The notes beneath the pieces were generated by a model, which did not search any database, was not told where the DNA came from, and worked only from the letters and a program-made list of their open reading frames with translations. Positions 52,901-61,600 of a DNA stretch of 64,000 nucleotides are shown one piece after another (within the stretch, counting starts at the first letter, position 1; each line of letters begins with the position of its first letter). Origin of the DNA: an uncultured Collinsella sp. (lineage in GTDB: Bacteria > Actinomycetota > Coriobacteriia > Coriobacteriales > Coriobacteriaceae); contig URIA01000005.1 in the NCBI GenBank assembly GCA_900547765.1, positions 1 to 64,000 of the forward strand, in the 5' to 3' direction. The translations under genes and the position numbers were made by a program.

Positions 52901-53236
52901 GCCCGTGAGCGTGAGCGCCAGCTCCACGTTTTCCAAAATGGTCTGATGCGGAATGAGGTTATAGCTTTGGAACACAAAGCCGATGCGGTTGTTGCGGTAG
53001 GCATCCCAATCGCGATCGTGAAAGTCCTTGGTCGAAATACCGTCGATCAGCAGGTCGCCCGAGTCAAAGTGGTCGAGTCCGCCGATAACGTTGAGCATCG
53101 TGGTTTTACCCGAGCCCGAGGGACCCAGAATGGCCACGAACTCGTTATCGCGAAAAGACAGGCTTACGCTGTCGAGCGCCACCTGCGTAAACGACTGCGT
53201 AACGTATCTTTTGCAAATACCTTTGAGCTCCAACAT
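49982..53236 (-). CDS. MacB-like ABC transporter, ATPase fused to permease with very large outer domain
   Basis: 1084 residues. The N-terminal ABC ATPase (1-235) has Walker A GPSGSGKTT, signature LSGGQMQRVAIARAL and Walker B ADEPTGALD. First helix about 272-295. A large extracellular domain of about 650 residues contains a helical segment with DLSG-type repeats (LDLSGLDLSGLDIDLSGVG, near 670-690) and long alpha-helices to about 940. The last three helices form the FtsX permease (near 970-990, 1020-1045, 1060-1080). MacB/LolCDE permeases usually have outer domains of about 200-250 residues. Start ATG 53236 with GGGAGAGG nine bases upstream. Likely exports or moves peptides or toxins; the substrate is unknown. 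Confidence 0.88.
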   Translation of the reverse strand: MLELKGICKRYVTQSFTQVALDSVSLSFRDNEFVAILGPSGSGKTTMLNVIGGLDHFDSGDLLIDGISTKDFHDRDWDAYRNNRIGFVFQSYNLIPHQTILENVELALTLTGVGHTERRERARKALEKVGLGEHVNKRPSQLSGGQMQRVAIARALINDPEIVLADEPTGALDSMTSVQVMDLLKDVARDRLVIMVTHNPELAYRYATRIVNLADGKITDDSDPFDVAKATRREAKPTRKTSMSFVTALGLSARNLMTKKGRTAMTAFAGSIGIIGIAAILALSNGVNNYIKKVEEDTLSSYPLTISKQDYDLSSMMGGQGATDDDTSKNEGSSDDGTDGKAQGTDKIPVVTAVKDMFASVKSNDMTSFKAWLDAGGDGIDKEVNAIQYGYGVTPVVYRAGKGDEKPVRLVPNVMTEAMSGGASSAATVSMESMGTSVFNEMIDDQSLLDSQYDVVAGHWPTSADEAVMVLSSRGTVGDYTLYSIGALDINELNDLVNSAMTADGKIETPETGTDFTYDDALSTTFKVLSPADAYRKNEETGMWTDMSGDADFMAAKVADGIDVHIVGVVRPNETANASALSPGIAYTHTLTRQLMERAADSQIVQEQLAHPETDVFTGKTFDELQGEAKQGVDLGSMFSVDEAALKSAFSFDASAFSGAGGGMDLSGLDLSGLDIDLSGVGKDIDFSDIMTKAPTPDLSGIFDGLELTPEQMQQVGTLANQLFEGFLQSDQFKALTPEDLKDASKLAAAFSAYLESDTAAQQILAQLKALGGDALAERLQQAMTDYVQKQLAPYLQQAMDQVTKTISDQIATTVSSQLKVGAAGLMGQMATQMSSSFANLASAMRVDASAFARAIHFNMDAEDLSSLMMSYAKASKLTYDNNLTTLGYADEAGPISVKIFPRDFEAKERVLDHIDAYNKQVKAAGHDEQAISYTDYMGIIMGSVTDIVNTISLVLIAFVSISLVVSSIMIGIITYISVLERKKEIGILRAIGASKRNVANVFNAETFIEGLIAGVFAVVVVVAVSFPVNAWAFAAKQVPNLMSLPVQDALVLIAISVLLTVVAGLLPARSASKKDPVEALRSE

Positions 53237-53388
53237 GGACGGCAACCTCTCCCACGCGGGCGCACTCGCCCACTCTCCCCCGCCGTTCGTATTCGACGCG
53301 TTTGTCCTACTCTATCCCCATTTTTCACCGACACCAGTGAGGAATGTAGGGAACCGCGCCAAAAAACGAACGGGACGGCGCCCAAAAA

Positions 53389-53410
53389 AGAGGCCCCAAG
53401 TGGGGCCTCT
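53389..53410 (-). terminator. Intrinsic terminator of the TlpA/ferredoxin operon
   Basis: AGAGGCCCC and GGGGCCTCT with loop AAGT. Read on the minus strand it is followed by TTTTTT, so it ends transcription coming from the TlpA gene. Confidence 0.88.
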
Positions 53411-53489
53411 ATATGGTGGAGATTATCTTGAAAGGCAGCGGACTACTCCGCACAGCGACACACGATCCTCGCGGTGCTTTACGTGTTTT

Positions 53490-54461
53490 TTACTGCTCGC
53501 TATTCGCAATCGCCTGGTCGATAAGTTTGTTGAGTGCAGCGCGCTGCTCGGCGGAGCTGATGGCTCCCACGATGGGCTCCCCTACGATGTTGCCATTCTG
53601 ATCGATGACATACGTTGTCGGGAACGAGAACAAATTTGACGTGAACTTACCGGCCTCGCTATCCGACTTGAACCAGATGTTCTTATATGTCACGCCCTTC
53701 TTGCTCAACACGTCCTTGGCATCTGCAATCTCGCCCTTGTTGCCATCGAGCGTAAAGGAATTGACACCCACGACCTGGCCGCCCTTCTCGGCAAGCTCCT
53801 GATTCAGTTTCTCAAGATCGCCCAGCTCGCCCACGCACGGCTTGCAAGTAGTGAACCAGAAGTTCATGACGGTGACCTTGTTCTTAGAGAACAGCTCGTC
53901 GCTGTTCACGTCGTTGCCATCCAGGTCCTTGCCCGTAAAGCTGGGGAACTTCGTCGCCTCGTTCGAAGCATTGGCACCAGCCGTCATGCCAGCGGTCGAA
54001 GCGTCGACGCTCTCGCCTGCACTCGGCGTGCTTCCACAGCCGGGGAACTCCTTCTCCAGGCTCTCGAGCTTGTCCTCGATCTCCTTGATCTGCTGTGCAC
54101 CGGCCTTGAGCGTCTTGAGCTCATCCGCCGTGAACTCATCCTTGGCGCCGTCGATGGTCTTGAGCAGGAAATCGCCGTAATTGCTGCCGTCCTCAATCAT
54201 TGCCGAGTCTTTATTTGCCGCATTGAATACCTTTTCCCACAGCGCGTTATCACTCGAAAAGATCTCGTTCTCCTTCTGCATGAGCTTCGCATACAGCTCG
54301 GCGGCCTCGTCGGCATTGGCCGGCTTCTGCGCAGTGAGTTCTGCGATCTTAGGATCGGAGCTCGCAGATTCGCTCGCATTGCCACCGGGCGCCGAACATG
54401 CCACAAGACACAAGGCCAATACCGGCACCATAAACAGGGCCGCAATCTTAGAAAGCTTCAT
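53490..54461 (-). CDS. TlpA-type thioredoxin-like lipoprotein
   Basis: 323-residue membrane-anchored thiol oxidoreductase. A signal peptide ends in lipobox LVAC (Cys near residue 22). A helical N-terminal part (to about 170) contains ELTAQKPANADEAAELYAKL and a coiled coil (IKEIEDKLESLEKEF). The C-terminal AhpC/TSA domain has the redox site FTTCKPC near residue 225 (WFTTCKPCVGELGDL), and VIDQNGNIVGEPIVG follows. Reduces extracytoplasmic disulfides. Start ATG 54461 has GGAGG seven bases upstream. Cotranscribed with the next two genes upstream. Confidence 0.9.
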   Translation of the reverse strand: MKLSKIAALFMVPVLALCLVACSAPGGNASESASSDPKIAELTAQKPANADEAAELYAKLMQKENEIFSSDNALWEKVFNAANKDSAMIEDGSNYGDFLLKTIDGAKDEFTADELKTLKAGAQQIKEIEDKLESLEKEFPGCGSTPSAGESVDASTAGMTAGANASNEATKFPSFTGKDLDGNDVNSDELFSKNKVTVMNFWFTTCKPCVGELGDLEKLNQELAEKGGQVVGVNSFTLDGNKGEIADAKDVLSKKGVTYKNIWFKSDSEAGKFTSNLFSFPTTYVIDQNGNIVGEPIVGAISSAEQRAALNKLIDQAIANSEQ

Positions 54462-54490
54462 AGTCATTCCTCCGTTTTATCGAAGCTTGT

Positions 54491-55393
54491 TTACTTTTTA
54501 TCGGCGGTCAAGGGAAGCTTTTCCGCCGACACATCCAGGCCATAGCGATAGCTGATGGCATCGACAGGACAGGCCCCGATGCACTTTCCGCACCGGATAC
54601 ATTCGGCATGATTGGGCGCGCGGACCACATCAACGTCCATCTGACAAACCTTTGAACACTTACCGCACGAGACGCATTTGCACGCGTCAACCTGAATCCC
54701 CAACAAGGACACCCTATTCATAAGCGCATAGAATGCACCGAGCGGGCAAATCCATTTGCAAAAGGGGCGATAGAACAAAACGCTCAGCACTACCACGGCA
54801 ATGAGAACGACAAGTTTCCAAGTAAAGAGCTGTCCCAACGCAGATCGAATGCCGGCATTGGCAGCCGCCAGCGGAATGGCGCCCTCGAGCACACCCTGGG
54901 GACAGATGTACTTGCAAAAGAACGGATCTCCCATCCCCAGATCGTTGACCACCAGCGCAGGCAGCACTACCACGGCAAACAGCAGCACGAAGTATTTGAT
55001 ATACGTAAGCGCCCTGAGCCTTTTTGTCGAAAACTTTTTGCCGGGAATCTTATGAAGCAGCTCCTGCAGCCAGCCAAACGGGCACAGAAAGCCGCATACA
55101 AAGCGTCCCAGCAGCACGCCGAGCAAAATGAGCGTACCGGTGACGTAGTAAGAAAAGTTGAACTTGGATGAACCTACCACCGACTGGAACGACCCGATGG
55201 GGCACGCACCCGATGCCGCGGGGCACGAATAGCAATTAAGTCCAGGTACGCAGACTGTTTTTCCCGCGCCCTGATAGATGCCGCCTTTGGCAAAGTTTGG
55301 CAGGTGAATGTTGGTGACGAGCGTCGCCGCCGCCTGAATGAATCCGCGAAATCGAGCCAAAACATGCGACGCAGTGTTTTCTCTTTTATCCAA
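54491..55393 (-). CDS. Polyferredoxin-type membrane 4Fe-4S protein (NapH/YccM-like)
   Basis: 300-residue protein. It has hydrophobic helices (about 75-95, 125-145, 180-200) with a CPxxxxxxxxC-type cysteine motif (CYSCPAASGACPIG) and a second (FCKYICPQG, FCKWICPLG) that bind Fe-S clusters at the membrane. The C-terminus is a bacterial ferredoxin with two CxxCxxC motifs (CVSCGKCSKVC, CIRCGKCIGAC). It likely passes electrons from the cytosol to the TlpA-type lipoprotein next to it. The start is chosen as TTG 55393, which overlaps the stop of the small upstream gene; a GGAG lies nine bases before it. Start uncertain. Confidence 0.85.
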   Translation of the reverse strand: MDKRENTASHVLARFRGFIQAAATLVTNIHLPNFAKGGIYQGAGKTVCVPGLNCYSCPAASGACPIGSFQSVVGSSKFNFSYYVTGTLILLGVLLGRFVCGFLCPFGWLQELLHKIPGKKFSTKRLRALTYIKYFVLLFAVVVLPALVVNDLGMGDPFFCKYICPQGVLEGAIPLAAANAGIRSALGQLFTWKLVVLIAVVVLSVLFYRPFCKWICPLGAFYALMNRVSLLGIQVDACKCVSCGKCSKVCQMDVDVVRAPNHAECIRCGKCIGACPVDAISYRYGLDVSAEKLPLTADKK

Positions 55394-55532
55394 TTCCGAT
55401 ACACTCCAAGCACAGCCTAATCGCTTTGGCCAGCACGGCATCCGCCTCGCCACGCATAACGCCAAAGCACACCATGGTAATTCCGACGATCAACAAAGCG
55501 ACCTGTACCACGGGTTTTACCGCTTTGAACAA
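55386..55532 (-). CDS. CD1871A family CXXC-motif small membrane protein
   Basis: 48-residue protein: FKAVKPVVQVALLIVGITM is a membrane helix, followed by VMRGEADAVLAKAIRLCLECIGIG. The C-terminal CLECIGIG is the hallmark of the CD1871A-type CXXC proteins. The start is TTG 55532 with AAAGGAG upstream (TTG spacing 8). It overlaps the next gene by 8 bp and so is cotranslated with the membrane ferredoxin. Role unknown; the CXXC may pass electrons or thiols in the trio. Confidence 0.8.
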   Translation of the reverse strand: MFKAVKPVVQVALLIVGITMVCFGVMRGEADAVLAKAIRLCLECIGIG

Positions 55533-55622
55533 CCTGACCACTCCTTTCGTTACGCGACCATTGGACCATACCGACCATAAAATCCGTGTTAAGCGCGATT
55601 TGGAATGTGCAAGGAGACTGTT

Positions 55623-56297
55623 ATGCGAATTTTGATCGTCGAAGACGAACGAGCACTGTGCGATGCAATCGCGCGCAGCTTGCGAAACTTGGCGTACAGC
55701 GTCGACTGCTGTCACGACGGACAGGAGGCGCTCGACCTACTGGACGTTGAGGCCTTCGACCTCGTGGTACTCGACCTCAACCTTCCCCGTATCGATGGCA
55801 TGACCGTACTCAGGGAACTTAGGAAAACTGACTGCGAGACTAAGGTACTGATTCTGTCCGCACGCGGCGAAGTATCAGATAAAGTCGCCGGACTCGATGC
55901 CGGCGCCAACGATTACCTCACCAAGCCGTTTCATCTGGACGAGCTTGCGGCAAGAATTCGCAGCCTTACCCTCAGACGCTTTACACAAAGCGACATAGTT
56001 TTAACCTGCGGTAAGCTCCGCTTTGACACCAAGGCGCGCATCGCTTCCGTAGACAGTGAGGCTTTATCTCTTACGCGCAAGGAAACGGGAATCTTGGAAT
56101 ACCTGATGCTTAATCAGGGGCGTCCGGTAAGTCAAGAGGAGCTTATCGAGCACGCTTGGGATAGCAGCGTGAACAGCTTTAGCAACGCAACCCGCGTTCA
56201 TATCTCGTCACTCCGCAAAAAGCTACGCAGCGCTTTGGGATACGACCCGATTCGCAATCGGATTGGAGAGGGCTACGTTATGGAGGATAGCGAATGA
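55623..56297 (+). CDS. OmpR-family response regulator
   Basis: 224-residue regulator. The receiver has ILIVEDERALCDAI (acidic pocket), a phosphorylated Asp in LVVLDLNLPRIDG, Lys in YLTKPFHLDEL, and a winged-helix OmpR domain at the C-terminus (SLRKKLRSALGYDPIRNRIGEGYVM). Start ATG 55623 with AAGGAG. The four-base overlap with the kinase gene (ATGA) shows cotranslation. Divergent from the TlpA/ferredoxin/CXXC trio with about 90 bp between, so it probably controls that trio. Confidence 0.94.
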   Translation: MRILIVEDERALCDAIARSLRNLAYSVDCCHDGQEALDLLDVEAFDLVVLDLNLPRIDGMTVLRELRKTDCETKVLILSARGEVSDKVAGLDAGANDYLTKPFHLDELAARIRSLTLRRFTQSDIVLTCGKLRFDTKARIASVDSEALSLTRKETGILEYLMLNQGRPVSQEELIEHAWDSSVNSFSNATRVHISSLRKKLRSALGYDPIRNRIGEGYVMEDSE

Positions 56298-57445
56298 AAA
56301 GGCTTTCGCTGCAATGGCGCATAACGATTATGACGGCACTGCTCACGTGTGCGGCATGCGTGCTGACGAACTGTCTGGTCGGCTATACGGGCATGCGCTA
56401 CATGGATGCCATCGGCAGTGACATCTCGGCCTTTAACGCAACCGGCGAAGATTCGCCCCAGGCGTTCGACCCAACGAAAGCAACCCTCGATGACGAGGTC
56501 ACGATAGTCGTAAACGACGCACAGGAATCTTTTGGCACGACAACCTGGTACATCACGGCTGGAGTCACACTCCTTGGCGGCGCGCTGGCATACTTTGTGA
56601 GCGGCCGCGCACTCAAACCGCTACGGGCTTTTGCAGCTCAGGTTGAGCGTGTGCAGCCTGACAACCTAAGCGAAATCAGACTCAATGAAGATGTGCCCAC
56701 CGAGCTACAACGATGCAGCGCCTCTTTCAACGACATGATCGCTCGTCTTGGCGAAGGGTTCTCTGCACAGCGTCAGTTTACCGGCAACGCCGCACACGAG
56801 CTGCGCACCCCGCTCGCCCTTATGCAAGCACAGATTGAACTATTCATCTCCGAGCACTCCGGTTTGCAACCCGAAACAGCCGAGCTGCTCGGCCTGCTAC
56901 AAGAACAAACCGAGCGCATGTCTCGAATGGCCAAGGTATTGCTCGAGATGAGTGAGCTCCGCAGCGTTCCTTGCGAGGACGATGTTGAACTTGGTCCCTT
57001 GTCCGAAGAGGTCCTCACCGACCTTGCGCCACTTGCCGAAAAAAAGGGCATAGCCCTCAATTGTGCTGGAGACGCTTTAGTAATCGGGAGCGACACGCTC
57101 CTCTATCGGCTGGTGTTTAATCTGGTCGAAAACGCCATCCGTTACAGCCGCTCCGGCTCGACTGTCAACGTCTCCATCTGCGACAGCGACAGCCACGTGT
57201 TCCTGCGAGTCGAGGACCAGGGACCGGGAATACCCAAGCAGTACCGAGAAAGCATCTTCCAGCCGTTCTTTCGTCTAGACAAATCCCGCAGCAGGGCATA
57301 TGGCGGCGCAGGACTCGGGCTAGCGCTTGTTTGGGAGATTGCAGCGCTTCACGGTGGCACGGTAGGGGTCGAAGCAAGTTCCGAGAACGGGACCACCATG
57401 CTCGTAAGCCTTCCAAAACGATCCGCAGCGTTAACCGAACAGTAA
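56294..57445 (+). CDS. Sensor histidine kinase (EnvZ type)
   Basis: 383-residue membrane kinase. Two helices (about 10-30 and 83-103) with a 50-residue outer region, HAMP (about 105-155), HisKA with the phosphorylated His in GNAAHELRTPLALMQAQ near residue 167, and HATPase with NLVENAIRYSRSG, DQGPGIP and GGAGLGLALVWEI. Overlaps the regulator by 4 bp. The small outer domain has no known ligand fold; redox or cell-envelope stress is possible given the neighbouring trio. Confidence 0.93.
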   Translation: MKRLSLQWRITIMTALLTCAACVLTNCLVGYTGMRYMDAIGSDISAFNATGEDSPQAFDPTKATLDDEVTIVVNDAQESFGTTTWYITAGVTLLGGALAYFVSGRALKPLRAFAAQVERVQPDNLSEIRLNEDVPTELQRCSASFNDMIARLGEGFSAQRQFTGNAAHELRTPLALMQAQIELFISEHSGLQPETAELLGLLQEQTERMSRMAKVLLEMSELRSVPCEDDVELGPLSEEVLTDLAPLAEKKGIALNCAGDALVIGSDTLLYRLVFNLVENAIRYSRSGSTVNVSICDSDSHVFLRVEDQGPGIPKQYRESIFQPFFRLDKSRSRAYGGAGLGLALVWEIAALHGGTVGVEASSENGTTMLVSLPKRSAALTEQ

Positions 57446-57512
57446 AACGAAAGGGGTCCCGAGCAACAGAGGTACAATTGCTGCATTGTTGCCACCCGAT
57501 GGGAGATGGAAG

Positions 57513-58517
57513 ATGGACTGCGATGGCTACCCGCGCATTCCCATGCCGTTGATGTGCACCGCCTTTGTGCCGGGGCAGATTGACGCTGCGGTTACAAGCA
57601 TTTCCGACCCCGATTCACGCACCATCGCCACGGCAGAAGCGCTGTACTTTCGCGGACAAGCCATGCTCGCCGCCGAGGCAGCACGCCCCTATCTTGACGC
57701 CACCGACCCCGCACTGCGCTATTCCGCATGCCTTATCTGCGGATACGCCAGTCTGTCACTCAACCGTATCGCCGATGCTCGCCGTTGCCTTGCGGGCGGC
57801 CTCGATACGCCAGCCGACAAGGAATCGCCCGCCATCCACGCCACGCACATCCTGTTCGCCTCGGCCGCGAGCGTCCTGCTGCACTTGCCTTCCCCGCATT
57901 CCGCCGAAGAGTTTTATCCGCTTGCGGCGCATCTGCCCGAAGGCCTGCGCCTGTTCGCCAGCTACGTGATGGCGCATGCCCTGTACCTGCACGGCGAATA
58001 TGGCCGCAGTCTGGGCATGGCGGAAAACGCCCTGATCATGAAACAGGGAAGTTATCCCATCTCGGAGCTGTTCCTGCACTTGTCGGCTTCCATGGCCTGC
58101 ATGAGCCTCAAGGACATCGACACCGCAAAGGCACACTTCGGAGCCGCTTGGGACGTTGCGCGTCCCGACGGCCTTATCGAACTCATCGGCGAACACCACG
58201 GCCTTTTGCAGGGGCTTATCGAGGCGTGTCTAAAAACGCGATACCCTGACGACTTCGCGCGCATCATCGAGATTACGTATCGATTCAGTTACGGTTGGCG
58301 GCGCATCCACAACCCCGATTCGGGCGAGGACGTGGCCGACGATCTAACGACCACGGAATTCACCATGGCCATGCTCGCCTGTCGTGGGTGGACCAACGCC
58401 GAAATCGCACGCCATATGGGAGTATCGCCGGGCACCGTCAAAAACCGCCTATCCGGCGTATACGCAAAGCTTGGCATCGGCACACGCACCGAACTGGTCG
58501 CGCATATGCTGCGTTAG
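57513..58517 (+). CDS. LuxR-family transcriptional regulator with N-terminal TPR-like region
   Basis: 334-residue regulator. The N-terminal 260 residues are helical (TPR- or ATPase-free sensing region, AAEAARPYLDATDPALRYSACLI). The C-terminal LuxR HTH is MAMLACRGWTNAEIARHMGVSPGTVKNRLSGVYAKLGIGTRTEL. The start is the ATG at 57513 with GGGAG seven bases upstream. It precedes the 1455-residue surface protein by 156 bp and is likely its activator. No receiver domain is seen. Confidence 0.85.
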   Translation: MDCDGYPRIPMPLMCTAFVPGQIDAAVTSISDPDSRTIATAEALYFRGQAMLAAEAARPYLDATDPALRYSACLICGYASLSLNRIADARRCLAGGLDTPADKESPAIHATHILFASAASVLLHLPSPHSAEEFYPLAAHLPEGLRLFASYVMAHALYLHGEYGRSLGMAENALIMKQGSYPISELFLHLSASMACMSLKDIDTAKAHFGAAWDVARPDGLIELIGEHHGLLQGLIEACLKTRYPDDFARIIEITYRFSYGWRRIHNPDSGEDVADDLTTTEFTMAMLACRGWTNAEIARHMGVSPGTVKNRLSGVYAKLGIGTRTELVAHMLR

Positions 58518-58673
58518 CGGCCAGACTGCCTAGCGCGGCACGTGCGCCCCGGAGCCCCGGCGCTTCGCTCGCTCAAATTGGACATTTTGGCCCTCGGACG
58601 GCACTACCGTGACAGGATGCCTTCTCGCAAAATTGGATTATTTCCACCGATACCTGCGGGATGGGAGCCAAAG

Positions 58674-61600
58674 ATGCTTGATCGCCGTTCGTTACTTGTT
58701 GCCGGAGCGTCCTCGCTGGCGAGCATTATGTTGCCGCGCGTGCCGGGAAGCGCAAACGCCTTCATATTGCCGTTCGCCCCCGCCGAGGCATACGCCGACG
58801 AAGATGATCCCTTCAAGGTCTTGGTGCTCTCGCGCACCATGTTTGGTGTGGTCGTGGTCGACGTCGCCAACAAGAATACGCCCATCACGGGTGCCCAGGT
58901 CACGCTCATATCGCGCTATGCCGCAGGCAAGCAGCTCACCGCCACGACCGATGACGAAGGCACGGCCATCTTTGAGGTCGCCCCTCTTTCAGAAGGCTAC
59001 GTGGACGAGGCAACGCTTCTCGACGCGTACGACTTTAACGGCGGCATCTCCATTAGCATGGCAGGCTACCGCGATGTCGAGATTCCCCTTGCGCGTATCC
59101 AGGGCGGCACCGCTATTACCGCACCCACACGTCCGCTCTCCGATGGCGAGCCGTACTTTCGACAGCTCACGTTCGACGAATGGGACATCCAGTACGCCGA
59201 CGCCACGTTTATGGCAATGCCAGCGGACGAAGCAGCAAACGACCAGCCCGACACGCACGCTTTTACCGTGCAGGCTCATCTGCCGCAGGGCGGGCAGGCA
59301 ACGTTGCATATCAATAAAGTGATGCCCTCTGCGGGCAGCTCAACCGAAACCGTCACGCAGATCGGCCAGATCAAGGCCAGCGCATCGGGCGCGGATAATC
59401 TGGCGACGTTCACGCTCGAAGACACGTTCCTCGATGCAGCTTCGGGCCTTCTGGAGGAAGGGTGCAAGCTGCGCTTTATGCTCGACTACCAGGGCAAAAC
59501 CTACACGCTCTCATCCCCTATGGCCGTTGTCACCGCGCCGGCCGCAAAGGCGGAATCGGGCTCGACCACCATCATTCCCACCACCATGGACCAAGAGATC
59601 ACTCCGTTTGATTTCCCCGCGGCGTTTCCCGGTATCGGCGGCAATAAGTTCACGTGCTGGATGCCCACATTTCCCATTCTGTTCGATTTCTCGTTTGCTG
59701 GATACGTGCTGTTTGGCGGAGGGTACAAACCAGCTAGCTATATGAACGATTCGGGCAACCCTGATCCGGAATACTGGAAGAAATCGCCGCGCGAGTCGGG
59801 CGCCAAGCAGGCAAACCGCTACCTCGACGAGATGGAGGGGAAGTGGAATCAGTACAAGAGGATGAGTGCCGGTTCGGGCACCGATCCAAGAAACACCAAG
59901 CTCCTTCGCCACCATTGCACGCCGCTGTTCACGATGGATATCGCCACACAGCTGTACGGCTCGCTCGCCTACGATTGGGTGGGCAAAACCTGGGGTAACA
60001 ACAACGACCCCGCATACGGCAATATTAAGGCCCTCTTCCAGGTAAGAACCGACCTCAATTGGACCGAGCAGTTTACCCTAGGACCGGTGCCATTTTTCCT
60101 AAACGTCAACCCCTGGGTGCTGGCAAAACTGGCGCTCGCCGTGGGTGCCCACACGCACGGCAGCGGCGCGGCGTTTTTCAAAAACATTTCGCTCGACTAT
60201 TCAAACACGTCGGGCTCGTTCACCATCCAGATCGGGCTTGCCGTCACCTTTGGCGCCGGCGTTGCAGGCGTCGCTTCGTCCGCCGTGCGCGGCGCCGCAT
60301 CCCTCACGCTGTTCATTGGGTACGAGAAGGCAGATGGACACCAGCTTCCGCGACTGCGCGTAGGTGCAGACGTCGATGTCGATGTGATACTCCAGTTCGT
60401 GATGTTCAAGTGGACCACCAAGGCTTGGTCGGGGTCGTGGCCCACACTCCTCGATTCGTGGAATATGTCGGTGAACAACGGCGACCAGTATGTACTCCAG
60501 CGCTCTGAGCTCGCATTGGGTGGAGATACGCCCTATACACTAGATGCCTGCTTCGGCTCAGCCGGCAACGCCGAGGCGGGCGGCGTGCCGCAATTTATCG
60601 CATCGGCCACCATCGTCACCAACGCCGAGCTGCTCGCACGCGCCGAGGTTAAGGCCACTGCCGTAAACGTCGCTTCTGTCGTACGCGATTGGGATCGGGC
60701 GGTCACGCGCATTGAGCTCGAGGCGGATGCAGAGAGCGACGACACGGGACAGGTCGAACATTTCGTCCATGCACTGATGGAAAACGACGAAAACGCCGCG
60801 CCGATGTACGAGTACGCCTATATCGGCCAGACGACGAACGCCGTTGCTGACCCGAACGCCAATTCTGCCGGCGTGTCGGAGGACGAGCGTGGCGGCATCA
60901 AACCCTCGAGCGACAACGTGCTGTTTGCTGGCGTGCTCAGCGAAGCTCACATGAAGCTGGCAAGGATTGCCGGCGTAGAATGCCTGTTCCGTATCGCCTC
61001 GGTGCGCTACGGCGACAATGGTCGCTCGCGCCTGGTGGTGCACACAAAGGCAAACGGCACGTGGTCCGCTCCCATGCCCGTGGACTTTCCCCTTGGGTTT
61101 GGCGAGGGCGATGTGGAGCGCAACGGCATATTCGATTACGACTTCGACGTGGTGGAATATACAGACGGAAGAGGAAACCAGGACGCCTACGTGCTGCTGG
61201 TCTCGGGTGAGCGCCCCGCCGGCGACAACACCCTTTTCGATACGGCGAGCACATCCGGCATACTGTCCGTTGTGCGCCTGCGCATAAGCAACGACGAAGT
61301 TCGCGTGATATCGCACACGTCGTGGCGCAGCATCTCGCGCGGCCGCCTTCAGGAGGATGGCTACCATTGCCTGCAGTGCCCGCGTATCACGGTGGGCAAG
61401 ACGCTGGTCGACGGACGTCTGTCGGGCGCTTACCTCCACCGCCGCGGAACCACCGCAGAGAAGGCGCTCGGCAGCGAGGCCGAGGTTACGCTGGAATGCT
61501 TTACCCTGTGGTCGGATAATTTGGGCGACAGTCTCACGTTCCGTCAGGTCCTCCACTTTCCGCAGGCACCATCGAGCATCGAGCTGGGCGCGCCCGAGAA

